A stretch of DNA of 64,000 bases from Paenibacillus monticola (lineage in GTDB: Bacteria; Bacillota; Bacilli; Paenibacillales; Paenibacillaceae): positions 124,001 through 188,000 of the forward strand of contig NZ_WJXB01000004.1 of assembly GCF_009664975.1 (NCBI RefSeq). The letters run 5' to 3'. Numbering within the stretch: the stretch's first letter is position 1; each line of letters begins with the position of its first letter. Below, piece by piece: positions 52,510-61,204 of this stretch. Below the pieces are notes generated by a model, which saw only the letters and a program-made list of their open reading frames with translations, had not been told where the DNA came from and searched no databases. The position numbers and the translations under genes were made by a program.

Positions 52510-53205
52510 ATGAGGCGTATCACGATTCTGATAGCAGATGATGAGCCAGAGATCGCGGATCTGGTGGCCTTACATTTACAAAAAGAGGGATATCATATTG
52601 TCAAAGCAGCCGATGGGAAAGCCGCTATGCAGGCTATTCAATCGCAATCGATAGATTTAGCCATTTTGGATATTATGATGCCTGAACTGGATGGCTATGA
52701 GGTTACCCGTAAAATTCGGGAGCAATATCATTTGCCCATCATTTTTTTGAGTGCCAAGACCTCGGATCTCGATAAAATCACAGGATTGGTGATGGGGGCA
52801 GACGACTATATGACCAAGCCTTTCAATCCGATGGAATTGGTAGCCCGGGTGAATTCTCAGTTGCGCCGCTCCATGTTGTTCAATCAACCTACAGCCCTGA
52901 ATAGATCCGTATTAGAAATGGGTGGATTGATTATCTCACCAGATCAGCACACGGTTACCCTATATGGTGAAACAGTAGAGTTAACACCGAAGGAGTTTGA
53001 CATCCTTTATCTATTAGCCAGTCATTCCAAGCAAGTCTTTAGCGCCGAGAATATTTTTCAGCAGGTGTGGGGCGAAGCCTACTATGAGAGCGGCAATACG
53101 GTTATGGTGCATATCCGAACCCTGCGCAAGAAGCTTGGAGAAGATATCAATAAGAATAAATTCATCAAGACCATTTGGGGTGTGGGGTATACATTCAATG
53201 AATAA
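52510..53205 (+). CDS. OmpR-family response regulator, VanR-like
   Basis: A 231-residue regulator: acidic pair in IADDEPE (Asp10/Asp11), Asp54 in AILDIMMPE, Lys103 in YMTKPF, and a winged-helix output (LTPKEFDILYLLASHS ... MVHIRTLRKKLGED). It starts the four-gene operon RR-HK-VanY-VanZ. It overlaps the kinase gene, so the two are co-translated. Confidence 0.9.
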   Translation: MRRITILIADDEPEIADLVALHLQKEGYHIVKAADGKAAMQAIQSQSIDLAILDIMMPELDGYEVTRKIREQYHLPIIFLSAKTSDLDKITGLVMGADDYMTKPFNPMELVARVNSQLRRSMLFNQPTALNRSVLEMGGLIISPDQHTVTLYGETVELTPKEFDILYLLASHSKQVFSAENIFQQVWGEAYYESGNTVMVHIRTLRKKLGEDINKNKFIKTIWGVGYTFNE

Positions 53206-54295
53206 GAGCAACCGCAGCTTTCGGACAACGATGATTCTGCTGCTGGGCTTAAGTATGCTTTTGTCCGGTGGGATCACGTATGGGGTCTATCGAATTCTTC
53301 AACACTATTATGCAGGTGTACGCCGTGAAGATCAGCTGGCCGAGTATCGTCATATCATGGGTAACATCGGAGATATTTATTTTTTTCTGATCCTGTTCAT
53401 TCCATTGGCTATTCTTTTTTTCTTTTTGTTAACTAAGCCGTATCTTACCTACTTTAATGAAATCTCCAAGGGAATCCATCATCTTGCCAATGGTGAATTT
53501 AAGAATCGGGTGCATATTTCCTCAAGAGATGAGTTCAGAATCATTGCTGAGGATCTTAATCTGGCGAGTGAAAAGCTGCAAGAGGCCGTGGAAAAAGGGG
53601 ATTTTGCCGAGAACAGCAAGGATCAATTGGTCGTGAATTTGGCTCATGATTTACGCACACCCCTTACTTCAGTATTGGGTTATTTAGATTTAATTCTTAA
53701 GGATGAAGGGCTGACAGAGGAGCAAATCAAACATTTTATCTCGATTGCCTTCAACAAATCTCAACGTCTGGAGAAGCTGATTGATGGCTTGTTCGATATT
53801 ACTAGAATGAACTATGGCATGCTGCCTGTCGAAAAGAAACGAATAGACGTTAGTGAGCTGCTGAGGCAATTAAATGAGGAACTGTACCCTGTATTTGAGA
53901 AGAATCATCTGATTTCCAGGCTCACTATTACGCCTAACCTATACATTTCTGGCGATGGAGAGCTGTTGGCACGTGTATTCGAGAATTTATTGACCAACGC
54001 CACCCGTTACGGGAAGGATGGACTGTATGTAGATATCAATTGCCATCTGGATTCAGGGCATGTAATCATTCAGGTTGTCAACTACGGTGGACATATTGCT
54101 CCAGAAGATTTGCCGCATATTTTCGATATGTATTATACGAGTGATCGGGCACGAACACACCAAGAGGGCAGTACGGGTCTTGGCCTGTTCATTGCTAGAA
54201 ATATTGTGGTGCAGCATGAGGGGACCCTTTCGGTCGAGAGTAGTGTGGTGCGGACCTTGTTTGAGGTTCAATTGCCGCTAGCGTCTAACATTTAA
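53198..54295 (+). CDS. sensor histidine kinase, VanS-like
   Basis: A 365-residue kinase with two membrane helices (about 11-33 and 60-82), a short extracellular loop of ~25 residues, a HAMP-like region, HisKA with phospho-acceptor His in NLAHDLRTPLTSVLGYL, and HATPase (FENLLTNATRYG, GSTGLGLFIAR). The start at 53198 overlaps the regulator stop. VanS-type kinases respond to glycopeptides or wall damage; ligand not predictable. Confidence 0.9.
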   Translation: MNKSNRSFRTTMILLLGLSMLLSGGITYGVYRILQHYYAGVRREDQLAEYRHIMGNIGDIYFFLILFIPLAILFFFLLTKPYLTYFNEISKGIHHLANGEFKNRVHISSRDEFRIIAEDLNLASEKLQEAVEKGDFAENSKDQLVVNLAHDLRTPLTSVLGYLDLILKDEGLTEEQIKHFISIAFNKSQRLEKLIDGLFDITRMNYGMLPVEKKRIDVSELLRQLNEELYPVFEKNHLISRLTITPNLYISGDGELLARVFENLLTNATRYGKDGLYVDINCHLDSGHVIIQVVNYGGHIAPEDLPHIFDMYYTSDRARTHQEGSTGLGLFIARNIVVQHEGTLSVESSVVRTLFEVQLPLASNI

Positions 54296-54377
54296 GAAAA
54301 ACTTTATCTTTGCCCTGCTTTTTTTTAACTAGTTTTCTCTATCCTGATTGTATGAGGAGTTAAGGGGGAAATAGTTG

Positions 54378-55244
54378 ATGAAGAAGTGGGGCTTTTTTCT
54401 ATTTATAGTAGTGCTCTTAGGATATGCAATTTTTGGTGCCAAAGAATATCTCCAACAGAAACTGGAGGACTTCGATGGAAAATATGAGAATCAGGGAATG
54501 AGTAGTATAAACAATTCCAAGACGATCGAAATTGTGCCACAGGATCAACTGTATCAAGGGGATTTAATACTGGTTAACAAGGATTACCCTGTGCATCAGG
54601 AAGGCGTGAAATCCGACATTGTGAATGTCTCTGATCATGCCGATTTGATGCAGGGCTATGTACTGCTGGACCAGCATATCCGTCTGTCTACCTATGTAGT
54701 GCAGAAGTTTCAGAAGATGATTGAGGCAGCCGGTAAAGAGGGCGTGAATCATTTTATGATCAGCAGCGGGTATAGGAATTCTGAAGAACAAGATAAGCTT
54801 TATCAGGAAAAAGGCGCGGACTATGCGTTGCCAGCGGGTTATAGCGAACACAACCTCGGTTTATCGCTGGATATAGGATCTACCCAGAGTGAGATGAGTA
54901 AAGCACCTGAAGGAAGTTGGCTGCAAAAAAACGCTTGGAAATACGGATTTGTATTACGTTATCCCAAGGATAAAACCGACATCACCGGGATTCAATTTGA
55001 ACCGTGGCATTTTCGTTATGTCGGGTTACCTCATAGTGCCATCATGCAGGAAAACAAACTTGTGCTGGAGCAATATATGGATTACATCAGAGAAAACAAG
55101 AGCATTTCGACAGTTGTAGAGGGTGAAGCCTATAACGTCAGTTATTATCCGATTTCGCAAAATATCATCAAGGTACCGGAAAACGGCCAATATGAGATCT
55201 CAGGGAACAACATAGATGGAGTGATTGTGACTGTGCAGAAATGA
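54378..55244 (+). CDS. D,D-carboxypeptidase, VanY/M15B-like
   Basis: A 288-residue protein with an N-terminal membrane anchor (residues 5-22), then an M15B peptidase domain: ISSGYRNSEEQDKLYQEKG, the zinc motif SEHNLGLSLDIG (SxHxxGxxxD) and EPWHFRYVG with the third His. It trims the terminal D-Ala of peptidoglycan stems, lowering the glycopeptide target. The ATG at 54378 follows AAGGGGGAA; the TTG at 54375 is an alternative. Third gene of the VanRSYZ-like operon. Confidence 0.9.
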   Translation: MKKWGFFLFIVVLLGYAIFGAKEYLQQKLEDFDGKYENQGMSSINNSKTIEIVPQDQLYQGDLILVNKDYPVHQEGVKSDIVNVSDHADLMQGYVLLDQHIRLSTYVVQKFQKMIEAAGKEGVNHFMISSGYRNSEEQDKLYQEKGADYALPAGYSEHNLGLSLDIGSTQSEMSKAPEGSWLQKNAWKYGFVLRYPKDKTDITGIQFEPWHFRYVGLPHSAIMQENKLVLEQYMDYIRENKSISTVVEGEAYNVSYYPISQNIIKVPENGQYEISGNNIDGVIVTVQK

Positions 55245-55272
55245 ATCCATATACAACGAAGGAGGTTCACTA

Positions 55273-55806
55273 TTGAAGCATATGACAGCAATCATGAGGT
55301 TGGTTACAGTAGCAGGGTTTGTGGTGTATCTGTATGTGTTAATCAAGTTGATCCTATTTAAATGGGGTTCTGTTGACATGCATGTTCTGCTGTACCAGCT
55401 TCAGAGTACTTTACAACAGCCTGATAGAATCTTCAATCGGTCCGGCAACTATATCCCATTCCAGGAGATTCTTAGAGAGATTCATCGCATGTCTATGTCG
55501 AGTCCATTTTCGTCTACGAATCTGATAGGCAATATTCTAGCCTTTATTCCCCTGGGGCTCTTCATCCCTAAACTCCTCACATCAAGAGGGGCGTCATTCA
55601 TAAGCGTATTTATGTTCTCCCTGCTCCTAAGCCTCTGTTTTGAAGTGACGCAACTACTATTGCGGATGGGTACATTTGATGTAGATGATCTTATATTGAA
55701 CACATTCGGCGGCATCATGGGTTATTGTATCTTCAAATTTCTTGTGTGGTTGATTAAACCCCAACCCCATGAAGATGACGGAGTTGGGGTCGTTACTTAT
55801 AATTGA
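55273..55806 (+). CDS. VanZ-like membrane protein
   Basis: A 177-residue protein with about four or five membrane helices. The TTG start has GGAGGTT upstream. Conserved VanZ features are NLIGNILAFIPLGLFIPKLL and the pattern LSLCFEVTQLLLRMGTFDVD. VanZ gives low-level teicoplanin or lipoglycopeptide resistance in several Firmicutes by an unclear route. Last gene of the operon; no vanHAX ligase genes in the window. Confidence 0.85.
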   Translation: MKHMTAIMRLVTVAGFVVYLYVLIKLILFKWGSVDMHVLLYQLQSTLQQPDRIFNRSGNYIPFQEILREIHRMSMSSPFSSTNLIGNILAFIPLGLFIPKLLTSRGASFISVFMFSLLLSLCFEVTQLLLRMGTFDVDDLILNTFGGIMGYCIFKFLVWLIKPQPHEDDGVGVVTYN

Positions 55807-55811
55807 ATTGT

Positions 55812-55947
55812 CATGGGTAGTCGCAGTTTTCCAATTCTTCTATGGCTGCTGCAAAATGAATCTCCAGCACCTCAATATTCTCCTGCTCTGCCCCCAGTTC
55901 ACCGCCTCGTCCGATCAGCATCTCTTCTGAATACTCAGCTACGTAGC
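55812..55947 (-). pseudogene. 3' remnant of an unknown gene
   Basis: A minus-strand open stretch of about 45 codons (AEYSEEMLIGRGGELGAEQE, then NIEVLEIHFAAAIEELE) has the character of a protein C-terminus but no start, being cut by a stop upstream. The source gene was not recognised. Confidence 0.35.
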
Positions 55948-56029
55948 GTCACCTGCAAGCATTGATTGCGAGGGGATTACTTGATCTTAACTCGTGGATA
56001 TTGTACATGCTCAATGGATACCATATAAA

Positions 56030-56068
56030 AAAACGGCTGCAGCACCAATAGGCGCTGTAGCCGTTTTA
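56030..56068. terminator. bidirectional terminator
   Basis: AAAACGGCTGCAGC.../...GCTGTAGCCGTTTT stem (two mismatches, AATAG-type loop) with A and T runs. Ends the BlaR1-like gene on the minus strand. Confidence 0.82.
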
Positions 56069-56090
56069 TTGAAATTGTTCTGCAGGGAAT

Positions 56091-57626
56091 TTAGTTTCGA
56101 GCGGGAGCAATGAAGCTAGCGGCTCTCTGCTCTGCAGCAGCAGTAACGGAGTCAGCACGAACCTTAACCTCAGAGGCTCTCTGCTCTGCAACAGGAGCAG
56201 TGGAGTCAGCACGAACCTTAATCTCAGAGGCACTCTGCTCTGCAACAGCAGCAGTAACGGAGTCAGCACGAACCTTAACCTCAGAGGCTCTCTGCTCTGC
56301 AGCAGCAGTAACGGAGTCAGCACGAACCTTAATCTCAGCAGCTCTCTGCTCGGTTACAGGAGCAGTGAAGCTAGAGCGTTCATCGGATGCAGCAGCTCTC
56401 AGCTCTGGTACAGGAGGCGCGGAGCTTGGCTGGTCAACCTTTGTGGTAGGTTCTGATTCTACAGGAACCAACGAGCTCGACTTGTCATTAGTTGGGGGTG
56501 AGACGGGTTCTACAAGCTCATCTGTGTTTGATTTGTCAACCGAAATCGTTAAGTTCGATCCTGTAAGAGTCGAAGGGCTCTGTGTCTCTTCAGTAATGAT
56601 TTTATTTGGGGGTTGGGTAGCGTTCTGACTAGCTTTGGGATTTGTTAAGGTGCAGCCACTAATGATGAGTAAGGTTGCTATTCCCAGAAACGACCAACGA
56701 TACGAATTGGATTTAAACTGTGTAATCATTTTAATTCTCCTTTTTAGCTGTGTCTTATTTCCGGTGAGATTCACATTTCCGGCGATTTTGAAGGGTTGTG
56801 AGAAGTCCTCCAGCAGTTTGATGAGCGTGTATCCATAGTTCCGGCTTTGATCAGGAGTCAGGCAGCTAAGTGCAAGCGCGTCGCTCGCGATTTCCTGATC
56901 TTCCTGCATTCGACGAGAGGCATACCAAAGAACGGGATTAAACCAATGAATGATTAGTAGGGCCTGCATGAACCCGTTTACCCAGATATCGTTGCGTTTC
57001 CGGTGCGCCAATTCATGAAGGAATACATGCTGCAGCTGATCGTCATCTAAGCGGGTTAGAATCGCTGTGGGCATGATCAATTGCGGGTGCAGGAATCCGA
57101 ACAATGACGGTGTTCCGAGATGGTGAGATTCAACAAGAGAAACGTGTTTGTGAATCGACATCATTTTCTTACACTGATCGAACAGCTGTAATACTCTTGC
57201 ATCGGTAATCGCAACGGTTTCTTTTTTTATCCTCCGGGCAAATTTCCAGTTGATGCGGATGCTGTATGTACCCAATAAGCATGCTCCCACCAACCAGACA
57301 ATAAATAAGTCCTGATATAGGGTCGGGGCAGCAGTTTCCGGTACAGCTTCTCTAGCAAGTATTTCTGCCGGATTAACGGGCATGACCGACTCGATGGAAT
57401 CCGTAGTACCGATCCAATTATAAATACTGAATTCGCTCTCGGGACCCCACGGTAGAATTAATCGCACAATAACTAACAGCCACATCAGGTAATGCCATCG
57501 TGGTTTCAAATGATGCTTAAGTACGCGCTGCAGCACTATAATTAGGACAACCAAGACACTCGCCATCGCCGAGACAGACCAAACCCAATCAAAGAGAGCA
57601 ATAAGGCGTTCTAGGATTTGATTCAT
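56091..57626 (-). CDS. BlaR1/MecR1-like M56 metallopeptidase with repeat-rich tail
   Basis: A 511-residue membrane protein. Four membrane helices including a last one at ~310-327; the zinc peptidase motif HELAHRKRNDIWVNGFMQAL (HExxH) lies in the cytoplasmic region. Instead of a penicillin-binding sensor domain, the outer ~180 residues are low complexity, Ser/Thr/Pro/Glu-rich, with four and a half repeats of EQRASEVKVRADSVTAA (~17-19 residues). Its start overlaps the BlaI-like gene stop (ATGA). In the bla/mec systems this protease signals destruction of the repressor; here the sensing end is different and the target operon is not in view. Confidence 0.85.
   Translation of the reverse strand: MNQILERLIALFDWVWSVSAMASVLVVLIIVLQRVLKHHLKPRWHYLMWLLVIVRLILPWGPESEFSIYNWIGTTDSIESVMPVNPAEILAREAVPETAAPTLYQDLFIVWLVGACLLGTYSIRINWKFARRIKKETVAITDARVLQLFDQCKKMMSIHKHVSLVESHHLGTPSLFGFLHPQLIMPTAILTRLDDDQLQHVFLHELAHRKRNDIWVNGFMQALLIIHWFNPVLWYASRRMQEDQEIASDALALSCLTPDQSRNYGYTLIKLLEDFSQPFKIAGNVNLTGNKTQLKRRIKMITQFKSNSYRWSFLGIATLLIISGCTLTNPKASQNATQPPNKIITEETQSPSTLTGSNLTISVDKSNTDELVEPVSPPTNDKSSSLVPVESEPTTKVDQPSSAPPVPELRAAASDERSSFTAPVTEQRAAEIKVRADSVTAAAEQRASEVKVRADSVTAAVAEQSASEIKVRADSTAPVAEQRASEVKVRADSVTAAAEQRAASFIAPARN
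56105..56370 (-). repeat. tandem repeat encoding the BlaR1-like tail
   Basis: About 4.5 tandem units of 54-57 bases, well conserved at DNA level (CAGAGGCTCTCTGCTCTG, GAGTCAGCACGAACCTTA on the plus strand). Units vary by in-frame insertion or loss of codons near the Ala-Ala-rich joint. Confidence 0.85.
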
Positions 57627-57997
57627 TTTGTTTTATCATCTAGAATGTTTTTCAATTCTTTAATATCTTCCGGAGATAGGTGCTCTTCTTTCAAAAAATT
57701 AACAAGCAGCGGTTTAAATGCGCCACCGTAGATTCTCTTCAGGAAGGAATCAGTCTCGGACTTCATACACTCATCTTCGGATACTAACGGAAAATAGGAA
57801 TAAACTCGGTTATCCTGCGAATATGAAATGGCTTCTTTCTGGGTTAAGCGGTTCAAAAGCGTTCTTATTGTCTTGGGTTTCCAATCCGTATGATCTTCCA
57901 AAGCCTCAATCACTTCATTAGCCGTACGGGGTGTTCGGGCCCAAAGCACCTTCATGACTTCCCATTCCGCATCGGATATATGTGGAACATTGTTCAT
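57623..57997 (-). CDS. BlaI/MecI/CopY-family repressor
   Basis: A 124-residue winged-helix repressor: SDAEWEVMKVLWARTPRTAN, VIEALEDHTDWKPKTIRTLL and NRLTQKEAISY, with a C-terminal dimerisation domain. AGGAGGT supports the start. First gene of the pair with the M56 protease; operators 58021-58059 precede it. Likely released by proteolysis triggered by the partner. Confidence 0.92.
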   Translation of the reverse strand: MNNVPHISDAEWEVMKVLWARTPRTANEVIEALEDHTDWKPKTIRTLLNRLTQKEAISYSQDNRVYSYFPLVSEDECMKSETDSFLKRIYGGAFKPLLVNFLKEEHLSPEDIKELKNILDDKTK

Positions 57998-58020
57998 AGA
58001 TTTACCTCCTGAATATGTGG

Positions 58021-58059
58021 ATTACACGTGTAATACAAAACCAATATTACACATGTAAT
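58021..58059 (-). promoter_or_regulatory. twin BlaI-type operators
   Basis: ATTACACGTGTAAT (58021-58034, perfect palindrome) and ATTACACATGTAAT (58046-58059), 25 bases apart start to start. They contain the TTACA...TGTAA dyad of bla/mec operators and sit 24-62 bases upstream of the repressor start, so they should give autorepression. Confidence 0.85.
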
Positions 58060-58081
58060 CCATGGTTGTCAAATGCACATG

Positions 58082-58120
58082 AAACAAGCCAGTCTCCAAT
58101 AATCGGAGACTGGCTTGTTT
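58082..58120. terminator. intrinsic terminator
   Basis: Perfect 16-base stem AAACAAGCCAGTCTCC/GGAGACTGGCTTGTTT, loop AATAATC. Serves the minus-strand NlpC/P60 gene. Confidence 0.88.
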
Positions 58121-58144
58121 GTAGCTTTTGATGCAGTGTCTGTT

Positions 58145-59179
58145 CTAGAATATTCTGCGGGCGGTAACGAAGCGTTTCTTCCACTTGCTATCGAAGGCCT
58201 CTACATGCACGCCGAGTTCTTTCGAATACGTATGCAAAAGCTGATTGTCTCCTGCATAGATGGCCACATGTCCGATATCCAGATCGCGTGCACTGAAGAA
58301 CAATAAGTCTCCTTTACGCAGCTCGTCGATCTCGACTTTCTTGCCTATGTTGGCCTGATCGTAGGATACACGCGGGAGATCGATCGACAGTGTATCCTGA
58401 AACACACGCTTAACGAACGAGGAGCAGTCGAAAGTGTCTGTCTGATCTGGTGAAGCACCGAAGACGTATGGTGTGCCCAGATATTTTTTTCCGTACGCTA
58501 TCAGCTCGTCCGCTTGTTTCTCAATCAGAGTGGGGCTTGTGTAATCGCTATATTTCGGTTTCGCAGATATGTATCCAGTTCTATTATCCTGAGTCCGAAT
58601 TTCCAGCCATGAAGCGTTAACTTCGCGGATCACATGAACTTTGGCCCCTGCAGACAGCATTTCCAAGCTGACGGAGCTGCTTCCAGAGTCTGGGGAGCTT
58701 CGTAAATTGACGCCCCACAGGACGGACGTATCATAATCTACAGATGAGGAGATTTGAACCGAACGAGTGCCCTGAACCCACTTCACAGTGCTTCCCAGAG
58801 CCTCGCTAACGAAGCGTAAGGGGATCATCGTGTAACCTTTACTAATTTGACCGGGTGTGGTTAGAGTTAGCTTTTGACCATTTAGAGTAGCTGTGAGCTC
58901 GCCTATGTGATAAGTAAGCGTTGTATCTCCTTTAGTTGCTGTGACCGTTTTGCTCGCGTTATTCCAAGATAGCTTGGCGCCCTGTACTTCGAAGAGTCCG
59001 CGCATAGGAACGAGAACCGTGCCGTTGATATTGAGCGGCTGAACCTCTGGTTGAAGTTGTTGGCCATCCAAATAGATGGACACATTCTGGGGAGTCAACG
59101 GAGCTTGAGGGGCCGTCTCTGCATGAGCAGAGGTAGAATATAACAGGGATACGGCCAGTAGAGTTTTACTTTTCGTCAT
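58145..59179 (-). CDS. secreted NlpC/P60 endopeptidase with CuAO-like and SH3 domains
   Basis: A 344-residue protein: signal peptide (MTKSKTLLAVSLLYSTSAHA), a copper-amine-oxidase N-terminal-like module (~30-140; VSIYLDGQQLQPEVQPLNIN, VPMRGLFEVQGAKLSW), a bacterial SH3 domain (~155-215), and an NlpC/P60 domain with catalytic Cys in DTFDCSSFVKRVF and His in DIGHVAIYAGD. It cleaves peptidoglycan stem peptides. The start at 59179 has AAGGTGAT upstream and a proper signal peptide; an upstream in-frame start at 59251 would add 24 residues. Confidence 0.88.
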   Translation of the reverse strand: MTKSKTLLAVSLLYSTSAHAETAPQAPLTPQNVSIYLDGQQLQPEVQPLNINGTVLVPMRGLFEVQGAKLSWNNASKTVTATKGDTTLTYHIGELTATLNGQKLTLTTPGQISKGYTMIPLRFVSEALGSTVKWVQGTRSVQISSSVDYDTSVLWGVNLRSSPDSGSSSVSLEMLSAGAKVHVIREVNASWLEIRTQDNRTGYISAKPKYSDYTSPTLIEKQADELIAYGKKYLGTPYVFGASPDQTDTFDCSSFVKRVFQDTLSIDLPRVSYDQANIGKKVEIDELRKGDLLFFSARDLDIGHVAIYAGDNQLLHTYSKELGVHVEAFDSKWKKRFVTARRIF

Positions 59180-59342
59180 GCGTTCATCACCTTGTTGATA
59201 GATTTGTTTCATATAGTTGGACGAAGGTAAGACGAAATGGTTCTGTTCCAATTATTTACACCCATTTATTCCCCTATTATTTAGAGGTTATAAGTTCAAT
59301 GCTTTTGGGTAAAAGCTTATATAAAATGGGGGAGGACACGCT

Positions 59343-60188
59343 ATGAAATGGAGAGGTAGAAGCGGTAGTTCGAATGTTGAGGATCGCAGAGGCATGGGTG
59401 GAGGAAAAAGGCTGGTTGGCGGTGGAATTGGCGGCATAATCGTAGTCATTATTGTGACTTTGTTAAGTGGTGGCAGTCCAGGAGATATTCTGAATAACTT
59501 GACGAATACAGGGTCGGAATCGAATGTGCCTTACGAGCAAACGGCTCAAGAAGAGGAGCTGTCACAGTTCGTATCTGTTGTACTTAAGGATACTGAGGAT
59601 ATATGGAGTGATCTCTTCAAGCAAAAAGGCTTAACTTACGAAGATCCAACACTCGTTTTGTATACAGGTAGCGTCCAATCTGCTTGTGGAGAAGCAGGTG
59701 CATCGGTAGGGCCTTTCTATTGTCCAGGTGATCACAAGCTATACATTGACTTAAGTTTCTATGATGAGCTTCGTCAGGAATTTCAGGCTCCAGGTGATTT
59801 TGCTATGGCTTATGTGATTGCTCATGAAGTGGGCCACCATGTTCAAACACTGTTGGGCACCACTGAGAAGATTATGCCGCTTCGTGAACAACTTAGTGAA
59901 ACGGAGTTTAATAAATATCTGGTTAACTTTGAATTGCAGGCTGATTATCTGGCAGGCGTATGGGCCCATCATGCCCAAGGAATGGGTGTACTTGAAGCTG
60001 GTGATATTGAAGAAGCTTTAACGGCAGCGAGCGCAGTCGGTGATGATAGCATCCAGAAAAAGGCTCAGGGGTATGTTGTACCCGAGAGCTTTACCCATGG
60101 AACTTCCGCGCAGAGGAAGCAATGGTTCAATAAAGGCTTCCAAACCGGAAATATAGAAGGTGGAGATACGTTTCAACAGGCAAGTTAG
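59343..60188 (+). CDS. neutral zinc metallopeptidase, YpfJ/KPN_02809 family
   Basis: A 281-residue protein: a short basic start (MKWRGRSGSSNVEDRRG), one membrane helix (about 25-45), then a peptidase domain with SACGEAGASVGPFYCPGDHK, the zinc motif IAHEVGHHVQ (HExxH) and a late FELQADYLAGVWAHH supplying the further ligand. It faces the outside. The physiological substrate is unknown. A GGGGGAGGA site precedes the ATG. Confidence 0.88.
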   Translation: MKWRGRSGSSNVEDRRGMGGGKRLVGGGIGGIIVVIIVTLLSGGSPGDILNNLTNTGSESNVPYEQTAQEEELSQFVSVVLKDTEDIWSDLFKQKGLTYEDPTLVLYTGSVQSACGEAGASVGPFYCPGDHKLYIDLSFYDELRQEFQAPGDFAMAYVIAHEVGHHVQTLLGTTEKIMPLREQLSETEFNKYLVNFELQADYLAGVWAHHAQGMGVLEAGDIEEALTAASAVGDDSIQKKAQGYVVPESFTHGTSAQRKQWFNKGFQTGNIEGGDTFQQAS

Positions 60189-60214
60189 TGTGATGTAAGG
60201 AGTGTTGGAGGAAA

Positions 60215-61108
60215 TCAGTCCTCTTCAGGTACAATCACTTGGATATGTCGAGGTATAATACTGAGCTCGATGGGTAAAGGGGGTCCCTCTTCGCCATCTA
60301 CATTAGTCCTAACAGATTCTACCGAGTGCACACTCAAATTTTTAGCAGTAAAGTAAACCACATCTTTATGATCCTTCAGGCTGCCAACCAATAAAGAGAT
60401 ACCGATCGTAATGGTATTGAGTACTGTAAGATCTTTAATAATGAAACAGTGAAGCAAACCATCGTCGACAGTAGCATCGGGTGCCAGCTTCTCAAATCCG
60501 CCCACCGAGTTCGTTAAAGCAGCGAGAAAAAGCGGGGAATGTCCTTCCCATGTTTCCCCATCATGATGAATGACGAGGGGCTGGGCAGGATTACGGAGAT
60601 CTTTAATTCCTTCTTTGAAGTAGGCCAAAGCACCAAATTTGGATTTATCGTCTGAGGATACGGAAGACAGTGTTTCAGCGAGTGAACCTGTGGCAACGAC
60701 GTTGGCGAAAACTCTACCATTTAATCGGCCCATATCTACGTTCTTTACCCTAGTAGAAGTAAGTGTCTGGATCGCTTCTGCAGGATTCAGTGGAATTTGC
60801 AAGGCACGCGCAAAGTCATTAACTGTCCCAAGAGGGACTACACCTAGTTTCGGGCGAGGGTCTTGATCGCTGAGTCCGTTAATGGTCTCGTTGAGCGTGC
60901 CATCACCGCCAATGGATACGACCAGGTCATAACCATTCTCACATGCAGTGATACAAAAATGAGTGGCATCCCCTTCTTTTGCTGTCTCCTTGACCGTAAC
61001 ATTATATCCTGCATCATGTAAAACTTCTTCTACATTTCTGACATGTTGGGGCGCATCTTCTTTGCCGGAGGTGGGGTTAATGATGATCATGGCTTGCTTC
61101 ATACTCAT
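60215..61108 (-). CDS. diacylglycerol/lipid kinase (DagK/YegS/BmrU family)
   Basis: A 297-residue protein with the family start AMIIINPTSGKEDAPQHV, the nucleotide motif VVSIGGDGTLNETINGL and PLGTVNDFARAL. The C-terminal half is the beta-sandwich domain (VDDGLLHCFIIKDLTVL). Phosphorylates diacylglycerol or a related lipid so it can re-enter phospholipid synthesis. AGAGAGGAAT precedes ATG. Convergent with the zinc peptidase gene. Confidence 0.9.
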   Translation of the reverse strand: MSMKQAMIIINPTSGKEDAPQHVRNVEEVLHDAGYNVTVKETAKEGDATHFCITACENGYDLVVSIGGDGTLNETINGLSDQDPRPKLGVVPLGTVNDFARALQIPLNPAEAIQTLTSTRVKNVDMGRLNGRVFANVVATGSLAETLSSVSSDDKSKFGALAYFKEGIKDLRNPAQPLVIHHDGETWEGHSPLFLAALTNSVGGFEKLAPDATVDDGLLHCFIIKDLTVLNTITIGISLLVGSLKDHKDVVYFTAKNLSVHSVESVRTNVDGEEGPPLPIELSIIPRHIQVIVPEED

Positions 61109-61204
61109 ATTCCTCTCTTTCGGGATGGATAGTCACTTCTATCCTCTTACCCCAAAAGAATAGTTTTGATAGTGCTGTTTCTATACATATTTCAGGTACT
61201 TCCG

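Noticed and set aside
56110..56628. 172-codon plus-strand open frame and 85-codon leucine-rich minus frame over the 54-57 base repeats
   Set aside because: Repeats of this period leave several frames open; only the frame continuous with the M56 peptidase has a start, ribosome site and domain.
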